Positions 23,032 to 31,560 of a DNA stretch of 64,000 nt are shown in pieces. The position numbers were made by a program, and so were the translations under genes. The notes below the pieces were generated by a model. It ran no database searches. It was not told where the DNA came from and saw only the letters and a list, made by a program, of their open reading frames with translations. The stretch lies in assembly GCA_050248495.1 (NCBI GenBank), contig JBFWSG010000001.1:1-64000 (forward strand), written 5' to 3'. The stretch is from DASYDU01 sp050248495 (lineage in GTDB: Bacteria > Planctomycetota > Planctomycetia > Pirellulales > Lacipirellulaceae). Each line of letters opens with the position of its first letter. Within the stretch, counting starts at the first letter, position 1.

Positions 23032-24054
23032 ATGCCCGCCAGCAAACAGCGCGTCGCCATCCTCGGGGCTTCCGGTTACTCGGCCCTCGAATTGATCAAG
23101 CTGCTGTTGCGCCACCCGCACGCTGAAATCACCGCCCTGACTACGCGGCAAACCGAGCCCCGACCCATCGGCGAAGTCCACCCCTCGCTCCTGGGACGCC
23201 TCGATCTGGCGCTCGAAAACCTCGACGCCTCAGCAATCGCCGAGCGGGCGGACTACGTCTTTTGCTGCCTGCCGCATGGCGCAAGTGCCGCAGCCGCAAG
23301 AGAGCTGTTGCCGCTGGGCAAGAAGGTCATCGACCTGAGCGCTGACTACCGCCTCAGTGACCCGGCCGAATACGCCAAGTGGTACGGACTCCCCCATGCC
23401 GACCGCGACAACCTCAAGGACGCTGTTTACGGTCTCCCCGAGCTTTACCGCGATGAAATCCGCTCCGCATCGCTCGTCGCCAACCCCGGCTGTTACCCGA
23501 CCTCGGCAATCCTGGCACTCGCACCGCTCCTCGAAGCTGGCGTGATCGCGCCAGAGGGGATCATCATCGACTCCAAGAGCGGCGTGAGCGGGGCCGGCCG
23601 CGAACCCAAGTCGCATCTCCATTTCCCCGAATGCAACGAGAATTTCTCGGCCTACGGCGTCGGCACTCATCGCCATATGCCGGAAATCGACCAGGTGCTG
23701 AGCGACGCCGCTGGAATGAGCGTGGAAACAGTTTTCACGCCCCACCTGGTCCCGATGGACCGCGGCATTCTGTCGACTAGCTACGCCGCGCCCACCCGTG
23801 ATGTGACGACCGACGAACTGCTGGCAATCTTCCGCGAGTTCTACGCCGGGGAACCGTTCGTCCGCGTGCTCGCTGGCCTACCGGCTACCAAGCACGTCGC
23901 TGGCACGAATTTCTGCGACCTCACGGCCCGAGTCGTCCGCGGCCGGGTTGTCGTGCTGTCGGTCATCGACAACCTCGTCAAGGGTGCCTCCGGCGCGGCG
24001 GTACAAAACTTCAATCTGATGTGTGGCGTTCCGGAAACCGCGGCGTTATTGTAG
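23032..24054 (+). CDS. argC: N-acetyl-gamma-glutamyl-phosphate reductase (arginine biosynthesis)
   Basis: 340 residues. The N-terminal Rossmann motif is VAILGASGYSALELIKLL, the active-site Cys is in SLVANPGCYPTSAILAL, and the C-terminal domain has the SGVSGAGREPK and EIDQVLS segments of ArgC. It reduces N-acetylglutamyl phosphate with NADPH to the semialdehyde, the third step of arginine synthesis. A TAAAAT at 22973-22978 may be its -10 box. argJ starts 42 nt after the stop, forming an argCJ pair. Confidence 0.97.
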   Translation: MPASKQRVAILGASGYSALELIKLLLRHPHAEITALTTRQTEPRPIGEVHPSLLGRLDLALENLDASAIAERADYVFCCLPHGASAAAARELLPLGKKVIDLSADYRLSDPAEYAKWYGLPHADRDNLKDAVYGLPELYRDEIRSASLVANPGCYPTSAILALAPLLEAGVIAPEGIIIDSKSGVSGAGREPKSHLHFPECNENFSAYGVGTHRHMPEIDQVLSDAAGMSVETVFTPHLVPMDRGILSTSYAAPTRDVTTDELLAIFREFYAGEPFVRVLAGLPATKHVAGTNFCDLTARVVRGRVVVLSVIDNLVKGASGAAVQNFNLMCGVPETAALL

Positions 24055-24096
24055 TAAATCTGCGCTCTGCATCCTGACCCCCGCATCCTGTTTTGC

Positions 24097-25287
24097 ATGC
24101 CCACCCTCCCCCAAGGATTTCGAGCTGGCGGCGTTTATTCGGGCGTCAAACGCAATCCGGATAAGCTCGACCTGTCGCTGGTGGTTTCCGACCGGCCCTG
24201 TGTCGGCGTCGGCGTGTATACGCAAAACCTGGTTTCCGCTGCGCCTGTGAACTTCGATCGCTCGCGCACGCCGAGCGATCGCATTCGCTGTGTGGCGATC
24301 AATTCGGGCGTCGCCAACGCCTGCACCGGCGAGCATGGTGATCGCGACGCTGCCCAGATGGCCGCTTATGCCGCCGAGGCGTGCGGTGCTCGGGCGGACG
24401 AAGCCCTCGTGATGTCGACCGGCGTGATCGGCGACATGCTGCCGCTCGACAAAATTCGCGCCTCGCTCCCCAAGCTCGCCGCCGAGCTTGGCACCGACGA
24501 TGGCTCGCTCGAACGAGCGGCGCGCGGCATGATGACGACCGACACGGTGCCCAAGCTCCGCGGCCGCACGGTGAAGATCGGCGACCACACCGTGACCGTC
24601 ACCGGCATGGCCAAAGGCGCCGCGATGATCGGCCCCAACATGTCGACGATGCTGGCGCTGGTGATGACCGACGCCGCACTCACCAAGGAAGACGCTCAGG
24701 CCGCGCTCTTCGACGCGGTCGACGATTCGTTCAATTGCATCAGCGTCGACGGCCACATGAGCACCAACGACACGGTGCTGCTGGTGGCCAATGGCGCGGC
24801 CGGCGGTCCCGTGCTTTCGGGAAAAGCTCTGGCCGAATTCCGTGCAACGCTAGACGAGGTCTGCGAAGACCTTGCCCAGTCGATCCCAGCGGACGGCGAA
24901 GGGGCAACGCACCTGATCACCGTCGAGGTCCACGGGTGCCACACGACACAAGATGCTCGACAGGTTGCCAAAACCATCGCTGACAGCCCGTTAGTAAAGA
25001 CTGCCATTGCCGGCGCTGACCCCAACTGGGGCCGCATCGTTTCCGCGGCCGGGTATTCCGGAGTGCATTTCGATTCGTCGAAGATGACGCTCCATCTTAA
25101 TGGATTATTGGTGTACGAGCGCGGCGCCCCAGTCGACTACGATGCAGACGCAATCTCCAAGTCGATTGCCGCCGACCGAGATACGAGTGTCGTTCTAATC
25201 CTCGAAGAAGGCCGCGCGGCCGCCCGCTTCTGGACGACCGACCTGACGGCAGAATACGTCCGGCTCAACGCGGACTATCACACCTGA
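24097..25287 (+). CDS. argJ: Bifunctional ornithine acetyltransferase / N-acetylglutamate synthase
   Basis: 396 residues. The self-cleavage site lies in NMSTMLALVMTDA, where the Thr before Met-Leu becomes the N-terminal nucleophile of the beta chain. Other family marks are CVAINSGVANACTGEHGDRDA, MSTGVIGDMLPLDK and the C-terminal GADPNWGRIVSAAGYSG. It moves the acetyl group from N-acetylornithine back to glutamate, making the arginine pathway cyclic; whether it can also use acetyl-CoA cannot be judged safely here. It follows argC and its last 10 nt overlap the convergent EamA gene. Confidence 0.97.
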   Translation: MPTLPQGFRAGGVYSGVKRNPDKLDLSLVVSDRPCVGVGVYTQNLVSAAPVNFDRSRTPSDRIRCVAINSGVANACTGEHGDRDAAQMAAYAAEACGARADEALVMSTGVIGDMLPLDKIRASLPKLAAELGTDDGSLERAARGMMTTDTVPKLRGRTVKIGDHTVTVTGMAKGAAMIGPNMSTMLALVMTDAALTKEDAQAALFDAVDDSFNCISVDGHMSTNDTVLLVANGAAGGPVLSGKALAEFRATLDEVCEDLAQSIPADGEGATHLITVEVHGCHTTQDARQVAKTIADSPLVKTAIAGADPNWGRIVSAAGYSGVHFDSSKMTLHLNGLLVYERGAPVDYDADAISKSIAADRDTSVVLILEEGRAAARFWTTDLTAEYVRLNADYHT

Positions 25288-26216
25288 TTCGTCACGCGCG
25301 CTTCGACGATCGCGACCTCGGCGTGAGTCGAGTGGCCGTGCACCGGCGTGTGTCCATGGCAATGCTTGGCGTCCGGGGCGAGGAGGATGCTTAAGATGCC
25401 GCCGACGCATACCAGCAGGATGCCGACGACGGACACCCAGTCGAGCGTCGTGTGCCATACGATCCAGCCGATCAGGCCCGAGAAAATCACCACGGAATAG
25501 TTGAACGGCGCAATTTGCGACGCTGTCGCGTGCTGGTAGGCCAGGATGATCAAGAGCTGCGCGACGGCCATGAACACGCCCACGCCGATCAGGTAGGCCC
25601 ATTCTTCGCGCGTTGGTGTCGTCCACTGGAAAGCGGCAAACGGCAGCGTGGCCAGCGACGCGATGGCGAAGTAATAAAACAGGATCGTATCCGGTTGGTT
25701 CTGGCCCGAGAGCTTGTTGACGCTGACCAGGGCGATCGCCGAGAAGAGCGCTGCCGAGAGTGCGATGAGTGCCGACGGGTTCGTGAGCAGTTCCGGCCCG
25801 GGCTTAATGATCAGCACGACTCCCACGAAGCCCACAAGCAGGCTGATCCCCACGGCGGGCGTGATCGGCGTGCGGTTCCATAAAAGGGCCACGAGCGGGA
25901 TAAAGAGCGGTGCAGCGTTCACGAGCAGCACGGCGTCAATCAGCGACATCTCCTTCACGGCCCAGAAATACAGCACTTGTGACAACAGGCCGGCGAGTGC
26001 TCGCGCCACGTGCAGCGGCAACTGCGTCGTCTTGAGATCCGCGATGCCGTGTCGCAGCGTCCACGGCAAGAACAGCACCAGGCTGATGAAGCTCTGAAAG
26101 AAGCTGATCGTCGCGGTCGACACACCGGAGGCCGCCTTACCGAACGCGCTCATCACCGCGACGCAAAAGAACGCGGCCACGATTAGCACGATGCCCAGAA
26201 ACAATTGCCGCGTCAT
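25278..26216 (-). CDS. EamA/DMT-family transporter with His-rich tail
   Basis: 312 residues with ten predicted membrane helices in two EamA repeats (AAFFCVAVMSAFGKAASG at the start, and SAALFSAIALVSVNKLSG in the second half). DMT carriers move amino acids, nucleotide sugars or other metabolites; the substrate is not readable. The cytosolic tail HCHGHTPVHGHSTH is unusually His-rich and could bind a metal. The ATG at 26216 is chosen because the first helix follows directly; the longer frame runs through the palindrome at 26246-26322. The gene overlaps the end of argJ by 10 nt. Confidence 0.88.
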   Translation of the reverse strand: MTRQLFLGIVLIVAAFFCVAVMSAFGKAASGVSTATISFFQSFISLVLFLPWTLRHGIADLKTTQLPLHVARALAGLLSQVLYFWAVKEMSLIDAVLLVNAAPLFIPLVALLWNRTPITPAVGISLLVGFVGVVLIIKPGPELLTNPSALIALSAALFSAIALVSVNKLSGQNQPDTILFYYFAIASLATLPFAAFQWTTPTREEWAYLIGVGVFMAVAQLLIILAYQHATASQIAPFNYSVVIFSGLIGWIVWHTTLDWVSVVGILLVCVGGILSILLAPDAKHCHGHTPVHGHSTHAEVAIVEARVTNQV

Positions 26217-26245
26217 GCTATCGTCTCGCTTCCTGCATCCGAAAG

Positions 26246-26322
26246 GGTGGCTGGGGTCGAGCTTCAGCGAGCCCCCAGAAGTGACGAACTGGGGGCTCGG
26301 CCGAACCTCGACCCCAGCCACC
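26246..26322. repeat. 77-nt near-perfect palindromic element
   Basis: Outer stem: GGTGGCTGGGGTCGAG (26246-26261) pairs fully with 26307-26322. After a small internal loop, the inner stem CGAGCCCCCAG (26268-26278) pairs fully with CTGGGGGCTCG (26289-26299), closed by a 10-nt loop. That gives 27 pairs in all. It lies between the stop of the SMP-30 gene and the start of the EamA gene, both on the minus strand. From memory, similar GC-rich palindromes recur between genes in planctomycete genomes, but only this copy is in the window. It may end or process the SMP-30 transcript, or be a REP/MITE-like element. Confidence 0.8.
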
Positions 26323-26333
26323 GTGGCGACACA

Positions 26334-27218
26334 CTACCCGGCGAACTCTGCCTCGGGGAGGCCGCGTACACCTACGTCCGCCGCGAACAAGCTGCCCGAC
26401 AAAGGATACTGCGCGATTTGCTCCGGCGTGAGCGTTTCCCGGGCCGTCGTGATGTAAAGCGTGTCGAGCTTTTCACCGCCGAAAGCACAGCCGCACGGGC
26501 GCAGTACCGGCAGTTCCACTACCCGTTCGACCTCACCACCGGGCGTGTACCGCACGACGCGGCCCACCGCGTTGTGCACACTCCATACGTGCCCTTCGGC
26601 GTCGACCGTAAGCCCATCGGGAAAGCCTGGCCCCTTCGCATCGAGCGAGGCAAACACGCGCCGATTCGACAACTTCGCGCCGCCCGCGTCGAAATCGTAC
26701 GCAAAGATCGCGTATCGAAAACTCTCGGTGAAATACATCGTGCGATTGTCGGGGCTCCAGCCCATGCCGTTGGCGCAGATCACGTCCGTCTGGTGGCAGG
26801 TGATCGTGCCGTCCGGATCGAGTCGGTAGAGCGCCCCGCAGGCGGCGTCCCAGTGGACGTCGCCCATCGTGCCCGCCCAGAACCGCCCCTCGCGATCGCA
26901 TTTCGCGTCGTTGAACCGATTATCTGGCTTGTCGGCTTCCGGGTCGTTGAGATACGTAAGTTGGCGCGAGGCGAGATCAAAGAACGCGAACTTCTTCCGC
27001 AGCGACAGCACAAGCCCGCCGGCCGAACGCACCGCGAGCGCCGTCACCGGGTGCGGCAAATCAAACGCATCGCTCTGCCGCGTCTCCGGCCAGAACCGAT
27101 GAATCGTCCGCCCCGTGATGTCGACCCAATACAACACCCGCTCGCGCGGACACCACACCGGCGATTCGCCGACGATGGCCTCTTCCCGCAGCACGCATTC
27201 GGCCGAAATGACTTGCAT
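26334..27218 (-). CDS. SMP-30/gluconolactonase/LRE-family hydrolase
   Basis: 294 residues forming a six-bladed propeller. The metal-binding Glu is in AIVGESPVWCPRERVLYWVD, an Asn in DNRFNDAKCD and ICANGMGWSPD, and an Asp in GFPDGLTVDAEGHVWSV, matching the Ca2+/Zn2+ site of SMP-30-type lactonases. Such enzymes open sugar lactones such as gluconolactone in cytosol or periplasm; no signal peptide is present. The ATG at 27218 fits the family start and has TACACT exactly 7 nt upstream; a longer frame to 27365 has no family sequence. Confidence 0.9.
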   Translation of the reverse strand: MQVISAECVLREEAIVGESPVWCPRERVLYWVDITGRTIHRFWPETRQSDAFDLPHPVTALAVRSAGGLVLSLRKKFAFFDLASRQLTYLNDPEADKPDNRFNDAKCDREGRFWAGTMGDVHWDAACGALYRLDPDGTITCHQTDVICANGMGWSPDNRTMYFTESFRYAIFAYDFDAGGAKLSNRRVFASLDAKGPGFPDGLTVDAEGHVWSVHNAVGRVVRYTPGGEVERVVELPVLRPCGCAFGGEKLDTLYITTARETLTPEQIAQYPLSGSLFAADVGVRGLPEAEFAG

Positions 27219-27225
27219 CGACGAG

Positions 27226-27231
27226 AGTGTA
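27226..27231 (-). promoter_or_regulatory. -10-like box 7 nt before the SMP-30 start
   Basis: TACACT followed by CTCGTCG and the ATG. There is no Shine-Dalgarno, so a transcript starting at the expected distance would begin at the start codon. Confidence 0.45.
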
Positions 27232-27271
27232 CTTAGATTCGACCGAAGAAAGAATGGCAGAGCAATATTTG

Positions 27272-27679
27272 CTATGGCAATCGTCCGGCAGCGATCAACG
27301 ATGCCCGCTCTAACAATCTTTCGGGTGAATTGAATTGCAGAAACTCGGCCGTGGCACGGCCGCACGTCGTACGACCGACAAACTCGTTGCCAGCAATCCC
27401 AAAATGGTCAACCCACGCCTGGGTGCGAGGATTGAATAGCCTGACAAACTGTTGCGACCGTGGATCAATAGTTCCAATATCGCTCGCCTTCCGCCGATTA
27501 CAGGGCAGGCAACAAAGTGCCAGATTGCGCAAATCAGTCGCACCCCCATGCTTGATCGCAACAACGTGATCTACTTGATGCCGCGCAGCCGAATCATCTT
27601 CGTGGACCAAGCAGTATTCGCAGCGACCGTTTGCCCGCCGGAAGACTTCACGGCGCATCTCGGCAGTCGGTCGGCTCAC
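27272..27679 (-). CDS. HNH endonuclease
   Basis: 135 residues. The zinc-finger HNH core reads RCEYC, then HQVDHVVAIKHGG with the catalytic His, NLALCCLPCNRRKASDIG closing the finger. The C-terminal half (FVRLFNPRTQAWVDHF, then RATAEFLQFN) matches a widespread stand-alone HNH family found across cyanobacteria and planctomycetes, usually with a small partner gene; its target is unknown. The GTG start at 27679 overlaps the stop of the upstream small gene (GTGA), so the pair is translationally coupled. It could be a defence- or toxin-like cassette, but this is inference. Confidence 0.88.
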   Translation of the reverse strand: MSRPTAEMRREVFRRANGRCEYCLVHEDDSAARHQVDHVVAIKHGGATDLRNLALCCLPCNRRKASDIGTIDPRSQQFVRLFNPRTQAWVDHFGIAGNEFVGRTTCGRATAEFLQFNSPERLLERASLIAAGRLP

Positions 27680-27924
27680 GGCTGCTTCGTCTCACGCATT
27701 CGCGCTTTCAACAAGCGCACCACATGCTCGAACTGCTCAAACGCATCCAATTCTGCCGACTCGTGCGGCTTGAGCGAGCCATCTCGATTCTTGGACAACA
27801 GATCGTCCAATCGTTGTTGCTTCTCATCAGATAGATGAAAAGTTAGCACATCGTCCGCCTTGGCGTTTCGCGCCAAGAGATCGACGAGTTCGTCGTAAAC
27901 CGGTGTTTGTTCGACGGTTGACAT
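27676..27924 (-). CDS. Small acidic-helical partner of the HNH nuclease, unknown function
   Basis: 82 residues, predicted mostly helical: DELVDLLARNAKADDVLTFH, then KQQRLDDLLSKNRDGSLKPH and ELDAFEQFEHVVRLLKARMR. Small proteins with a similar helical pattern commonly precede this HNH family in other genomes. It has no recognised catalytic motif. It is the first gene of the pair, with a good promoter at 27963-27990, and overlaps the nuclease gene by 4 nt. An inhibitor or targeting partner are both possible. Confidence 0.75.
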   Translation of the reverse strand: MSTVEQTPVYDELVDLLARNAKADDVLTFHLSDEKQQRLDDLLSKNRDGSLKPHESAELDAFEQFEHVVRLLKARMRETKQP

Positions 27925-27962
27925 CGTGGGAGAGACGCCGATTCAGAAGATGCGTTAAGCCA

Positions 27963-27990
27963 ATTATACTATCGGCAGTACAAATGGCAA
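27963..27990 (-). promoter_or_regulatory. Promoter of the small protein-HNH pair
   Basis: On the minus strand: TTGCCA (27990-27985), a 16-nt spacer, TATAAT (27968-27963). Five of six and six of six bases match consensus. Start near 27956, giving a leader of about 30 nt. Confidence 0.7.
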
Positions 27991-28033
27991 AAACCGTAGA
28001 TTCCAACGGAATTGCCGAGCGAGCTCGCTCACT

Positions 28034-29272
28034 TCAACTCTTTGTCACCGCCAGCAGAAAGCTCGGTTTGAGCGGCTCGAAGGTGAAGCGGTCCAGCTGC
28101 TCCATGCCGCGGGAGAGGTTGATCATCCAGACGTGCAGATTCGAAGATTTCTGGCCGAGCGTGTGGCGGAGCTCGGCGAGGTGGTCGATGCTCGTGGTGT
28201 TCACGACCAGGCGGCCGCCTTTACGGAGTCGGGCGTACGCGGCTTCCGTGAGACGCAGTACTTCGCGCCCCGCGCCGGCGATAAATACCGCGTCCGGATC
28301 GGTTAGCTCTTCAAACGCTTCCGGCGCCCGACCCAGCACTGCGTGTACATTCGCCACCCCAAAGCGCTCGGCGTTTTCGCGGATCAGCGCATGCTCGGCG
28401 GCGTCCATTTCGATGGCATAGACGTTGCCGTCGGTCGCCATTTGCGCTGCTTCCATGCTCACCGAACCGCTTCCCGCACCGACGTCCCACACCGTGCTCG
28501 ACGGGGCGATGTCCATCTGCGCAAGCGCCATCGCTCGCACCTCGGCCGGCGTGAGCAGGCCCATTTGCGGCTTCGACTGCAGGAATGCTTCGTCCGGATT
28601 GCCAAACAACCTGCGGCCAATCGCCTCGCTCGGCCGGTCCGGCGCGTTCGGATCTCGGACCAGGATCATTACGTTGAGGGGGTCGAACTTCTGGGCGGCA
28701 ATTTCTTTCAGTGAGCCGCGGGTCACTCGCTCATCGCGGGCGCCAAGATTCTCGCAGACGTAAGCCGTGAAGTAGTCGATCTTGCGCCCCGACAGGGCCT
28801 TCGCCACCTCCGCCGGGCCGCACTGGTCCGTCGTGAACAGGCCGACTTTCTGAGCCGTGCGAATCTTTTCGAGCACCGCGTCAAGCGGGTGATTGGCGAG
28901 ATTGGTAAGGTAGGCCTCCTCCCACGTCTCCATCACGCGGGCGAACGCCAGCTGCATGCTCGACACGTGCGGCACGACGACGAACCGGTCCTTGCCCAAC
29001 CGTTCGCTCACATAGCGGGCGAGCCCGTAGAACAGCGGGTCGCCGTGCACGAGCATCACGACGCGCTTGTTGCCTGCCGACTCCAAAAGCTTTACCAGCT
29101 GGTTGAGATCGGTCGGCAAGGCCTTCTGCTCAGCTTTCGAGCCCTCCGCAAACGACAGCGTCCGCTCGGTACCCAGCAGCAACTCGGATGAGGTGATCAA
29201 TTCGCGCACATTCGCCGACATGGCCGCGAGGCCGTCGTCGCCGATGCCAATGACGTGAATTTTCGAGGGCAT
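28034..29272 (-). CDS. cbiET: Bifunctional precorrin-6B C5,15-methyltransferase/decarboxylase (CbiE-CbiT fusion, CobL type)
   Basis: 412 residues. The N-terminal half (1 to about 205) is the tetrapyrrole methylase CbiE, with IHVIGIGDDGLAA and the sink LVHGDPLFYGLA. The C-terminal half (about 210-410) is CbiT, a Rossmann methyltransferase with VWDVGAGSGSVSMEAAQMA and AVFIAGAGREV. Together they methylate C5 and C15 of the corrin ring and remove the C12 acetate side-chain carboxyl in cobalamin synthesis. No other cob/cbi gene is in the window and no B12 riboswitch was seen. The ATG at 29272 is preferred to an upstream TTG at 29281; a TATATT ends 7 nt before it. Confidence 0.93.
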   Translation of the reverse strand: MPSKIHVIGIGDDGLAAMSANVRELITSSELLLGTERTLSFAEGSKAEQKALPTDLNQLVKLLESAGNKRVVMLVHGDPLFYGLARYVSERLGKDRFVVVPHVSSMQLAFARVMETWEEAYLTNLANHPLDAVLEKIRTAQKVGLFTTDQCGPAEVAKALSGRKIDYFTAYVCENLGARDERVTRGSLKEIAAQKFDPLNVMILVRDPNAPDRPSEAIGRRLFGNPDEAFLQSKPQMGLLTPAEVRAMALAQMDIAPSSTVWDVGAGSGSVSMEAAQMATDGNVYAIEMDAAEHALIRENAERFGVANVHAVLGRAPEAFEELTDPDAVFIAGAGREVLRLTEAAYARLRKGGRLVVNTTSIDHLAELRHTLGQKSSNLHVWMINLSRGMEQLDRFTFEPLKPSFLLAVTKS

Positions 29273-29279
29273 GTCCCCC

Positions 29280-29285
29280 AATATA
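29280..29285 (-). promoter_or_regulatory. -10-like box 7 nt before cbiET
   Basis: TATATT followed by GGGGGAC and the ATG at 29272. The G run is too close to the start codon to act as a normal ribosome site. Confidence 0.45.
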
Positions 29286-29430
29286 CCAAACGCTAGCGCC
29301 GTCGCTCAGGCCAAATGTCATGCCGCGTTGGCGTTGTCGGCGACGGCGAAGGTCCTGAAGTGCGGCGTTAACTCTACGTGATTCGGCGTGGCCGCCGACG
29401 TTAACGATCGGGCGCTGTGCGACGCGACAA

Positions 29431-31512
29431 TTATTCCGCCACGTAGCACCGCAGTGAATGATGATCCAAGAGGATCGGCCCCGAGGTTGGCGGCGGCGGG
29501 CCGTCGGCGCCGGGATACACGTCGCCCGGCGAGTCGGCTGCCGTGTCGACGAACAGCCGCCATTTGCGCCCCGAGGCGACCTTCGGCACGGCGAACGGCT
29601 GCGGCTGACCGCCGGAGTGCATCATGATCATCACCGGCCGGGCTTCGGCGTCGCCGTTGAGTCCGCTGCGGCCGAGCACCGCGGTGAGGCTGTGATACAC
29701 GCAGTGCCAATCGACCGTCTTGCCGTCCGTGCCGTACCAACTGATATCGGGCAGCTGCCCCGGCTTCTCGGCCGTGCCGGTGAGGAACGTCGGCCGCCGC
29801 ACGTTCGGCTGCTTCCGCCGGAACGCGATCAGCGATTGCACAAACCGCAGCATCTCGTCGTTGCGCTCCACCAGCCGCCAATCGAACCAGCTCGTGGCGT
29901 TGTCCTGGCAATAGGCGTTGTTGTTGCCACGCTGCGTGCGCTTCACCTCGTCGCCGAACACGATCATCGGCACGCCCTGGCTCAACAGCAGCGACGAGAA
30001 CATGTTCTTGATCTGCCGGTCGCGGAGGCGGGTAATCGCCTTGCGACGCGTCGGACCCTCGATGCCGTAGTTCGCGCTGTAGTTGTTGTTGTCGCCGTCG
30101 CGGTTCTCCTCTCCGTTGGCCATGTTGTGCTTCCGCTCGTACGTCACGAGATCGTTGAGCGTGTAGCCGTCGTGCGAAGTGATGAAGTTGATGCTGTGGT
30201 ACGGCTGCCGGCCGCTCGGCTGGTAGAGGTCGCTCGACCCCGCGAGCCGCGTCGCCATCGGGCCCGTGAGCCCGAAGTCGCCTCGCCAGTAGCGCCGGAT
30301 GTTGTCTCGGTAGTGGCCATTCCACTCGGCCCAACGCTGCGTGGCAAACGAGCCGACCTGGAACGCGCCGGCCGCGTCCCATGCCTCGGCGATGATCTTG
30401 GTGTCGGCAAGCATCGGATCTTCGGCGATCAACTCGACGAGCGGTGGATTCGGCACCAGCTCGCCCTTCCTGTTGCGGCTTAAAATCGACGCCAAATCGA
30501 AGCGGAAGCCGTCGACGTGGTAGTTGTGGACCCAGTGCCGCAGGCAATGGAAGATCATCTCGCGGACGATTGGGTGATTGCCGTTCACCGTGTTGCCGCA
30601 GCCGGAGTAGTTCTTGTACCCGCCGTCCTCGGTGAGCATGTAATAGACTTTGTTCTCCAGCCCCTTGAACGTGAAAGTGGGGCCGTGCTCATTGCCCTCC
30701 GACGTGTGGTTGAACACGACGTCGAGGATCACCTCGATACCGGCCGCGTGCAGTTCGCGGACCATCTCCTTGAACTGCCGAACCTGGTCGCCGGGCGTCG
30801 TGCCTTCCATGTAGCCGCGGTGGGGCGCGAAAAAAGCCATCGGGTCGTAGCCCCAATAGTTCGAGCGCTCGCGCTTCGAACCGTCGGCTTCTTCCGTGGG
30901 ATACTCGTGCACCGGCATCAGTTCGACCGCCGTGACGCCCAGCGACTTCAAGTACGGAATTTTCTCGATCACGCCTAGGTACGTGCCCGGGTGCTCGGCC
31001 TTGCTGGTGGCGCTCTGCGTGAAGCCGCGAACGTGCATCTCGTAGATGATCGTCTCCGAGAGGGGTCGCTTGATGTGGCGGTCTCCCTGCCAGTCGAAGT
31101 GGTCGTCGACCACGACGCACTTGGGCGGGCGGACGATGCCGTCGGTGTGCGGCAGGAAGCCACCGGCGAGCGCCCGGGCATAGGGGTCAATCAGCCGCGC
31201 ATCGGCCTTGAACCGCTGGCCGTGGTGCGGCTCGAACGGGCCGTCGGCCTGGAAGTGGTAGAGCTGGCCCGACACAAGGCCCGGAACGAACACACTCCAG
31301 ATGTCGCCCCAGCGATCGGCCACGGGGCAGAAGTCGATCACGCGGCTCGGATCGAGGTCGTTCACCGTGTCGTAGAGCAGCACCCGCATCGACGTCGCCG
31401 AGCGACTGAATACGACGAACTGCACGCCGCCGTCCCGTAAGACGGCGCCGTACGGCAACGGATAGGCAAAATCGGTCCAGGAAGGGGTCGTCTTGCGATT
31501 CGACTTGGGCAT
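29431..31512 (-). CDS. glgX: Glycogen debranching enzyme (GH13, GlgX type)
   Basis: 693 residues from the ATG at 31512; an ATG at 31560 would add 16. An N-terminal CBM48-like domain (AYPLPYGAVLRDGGVQFVVF) precedes the GH13 barrel, with the conserved blocks VILDVVFNHTSEGNEHGP, the nucleophile Asp in VDGFRFDLASIL, the acid Glu in ADTKIIAEAWDAAG, and NFITSHDGYTLNDLVTY. A C-terminal beta domain ends the protein. GlgX hydrolyses alpha-1,6 branches of phosphorylase-trimmed glycogen. No other glycogen gene is nearby. Neither start has a ribosome site, so the exact N-terminus is uncertain. Divergent from purM. Confidence 0.93.
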   Translation of the reverse strand: MPKSNRKTTPSWTDFAYPLPYGAVLRDGGVQFVVFSRSATSMRVLLYDTVNDLDPSRVIDFCPVADRWGDIWSVFVPGLVSGQLYHFQADGPFEPHHGQRFKADARLIDPYARALAGGFLPHTDGIVRPPKCVVVDDHFDWQGDRHIKRPLSETIIYEMHVRGFTQSATSKAEHPGTYLGVIEKIPYLKSLGVTAVELMPVHEYPTEEADGSKRERSNYWGYDPMAFFAPHRGYMEGTTPGDQVRQFKEMVRELHAAGIEVILDVVFNHTSEGNEHGPTFTFKGLENKVYYMLTEDGGYKNYSGCGNTVNGNHPIVREMIFHCLRHWVHNYHVDGFRFDLASILSRNRKGELVPNPPLVELIAEDPMLADTKIIAEAWDAAGAFQVGSFATQRWAEWNGHYRDNIRRYWRGDFGLTGPMATRLAGSSDLYQPSGRQPYHSINFITSHDGYTLNDLVTYERKHNMANGEENRDGDNNNYSANYGIEGPTRRKAITRLRDRQIKNMFSSLLLSQGVPMIVFGDEVKRTQRGNNNAYCQDNATSWFDWRLVERNDEMLRFVQSLIAFRRKQPNVRRPTFLTGTAEKPGQLPDISWYGTDGKTVDWHCVYHSLTAVLGRSGLNGDAEARPVMIMMHSGGQPQPFAVPKVASGRKWRLFVDTAADSPGDVYPGADGPPPPTSGPILLDHHSLRCYVAE

Positions 31513-31560
31513 CACGACGAACACGCGGCGGGCGAGGAAATTCGTAGCGGTCGTAAGCAT

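Noticed and set aside
28034..29430. Cobalamin riboswitch upstream of cbiET
   Set aside because: Only about 158 nt separate it from glgX, no B12-box-like sequence was recognised, and the -10 box lies right at the start codon.
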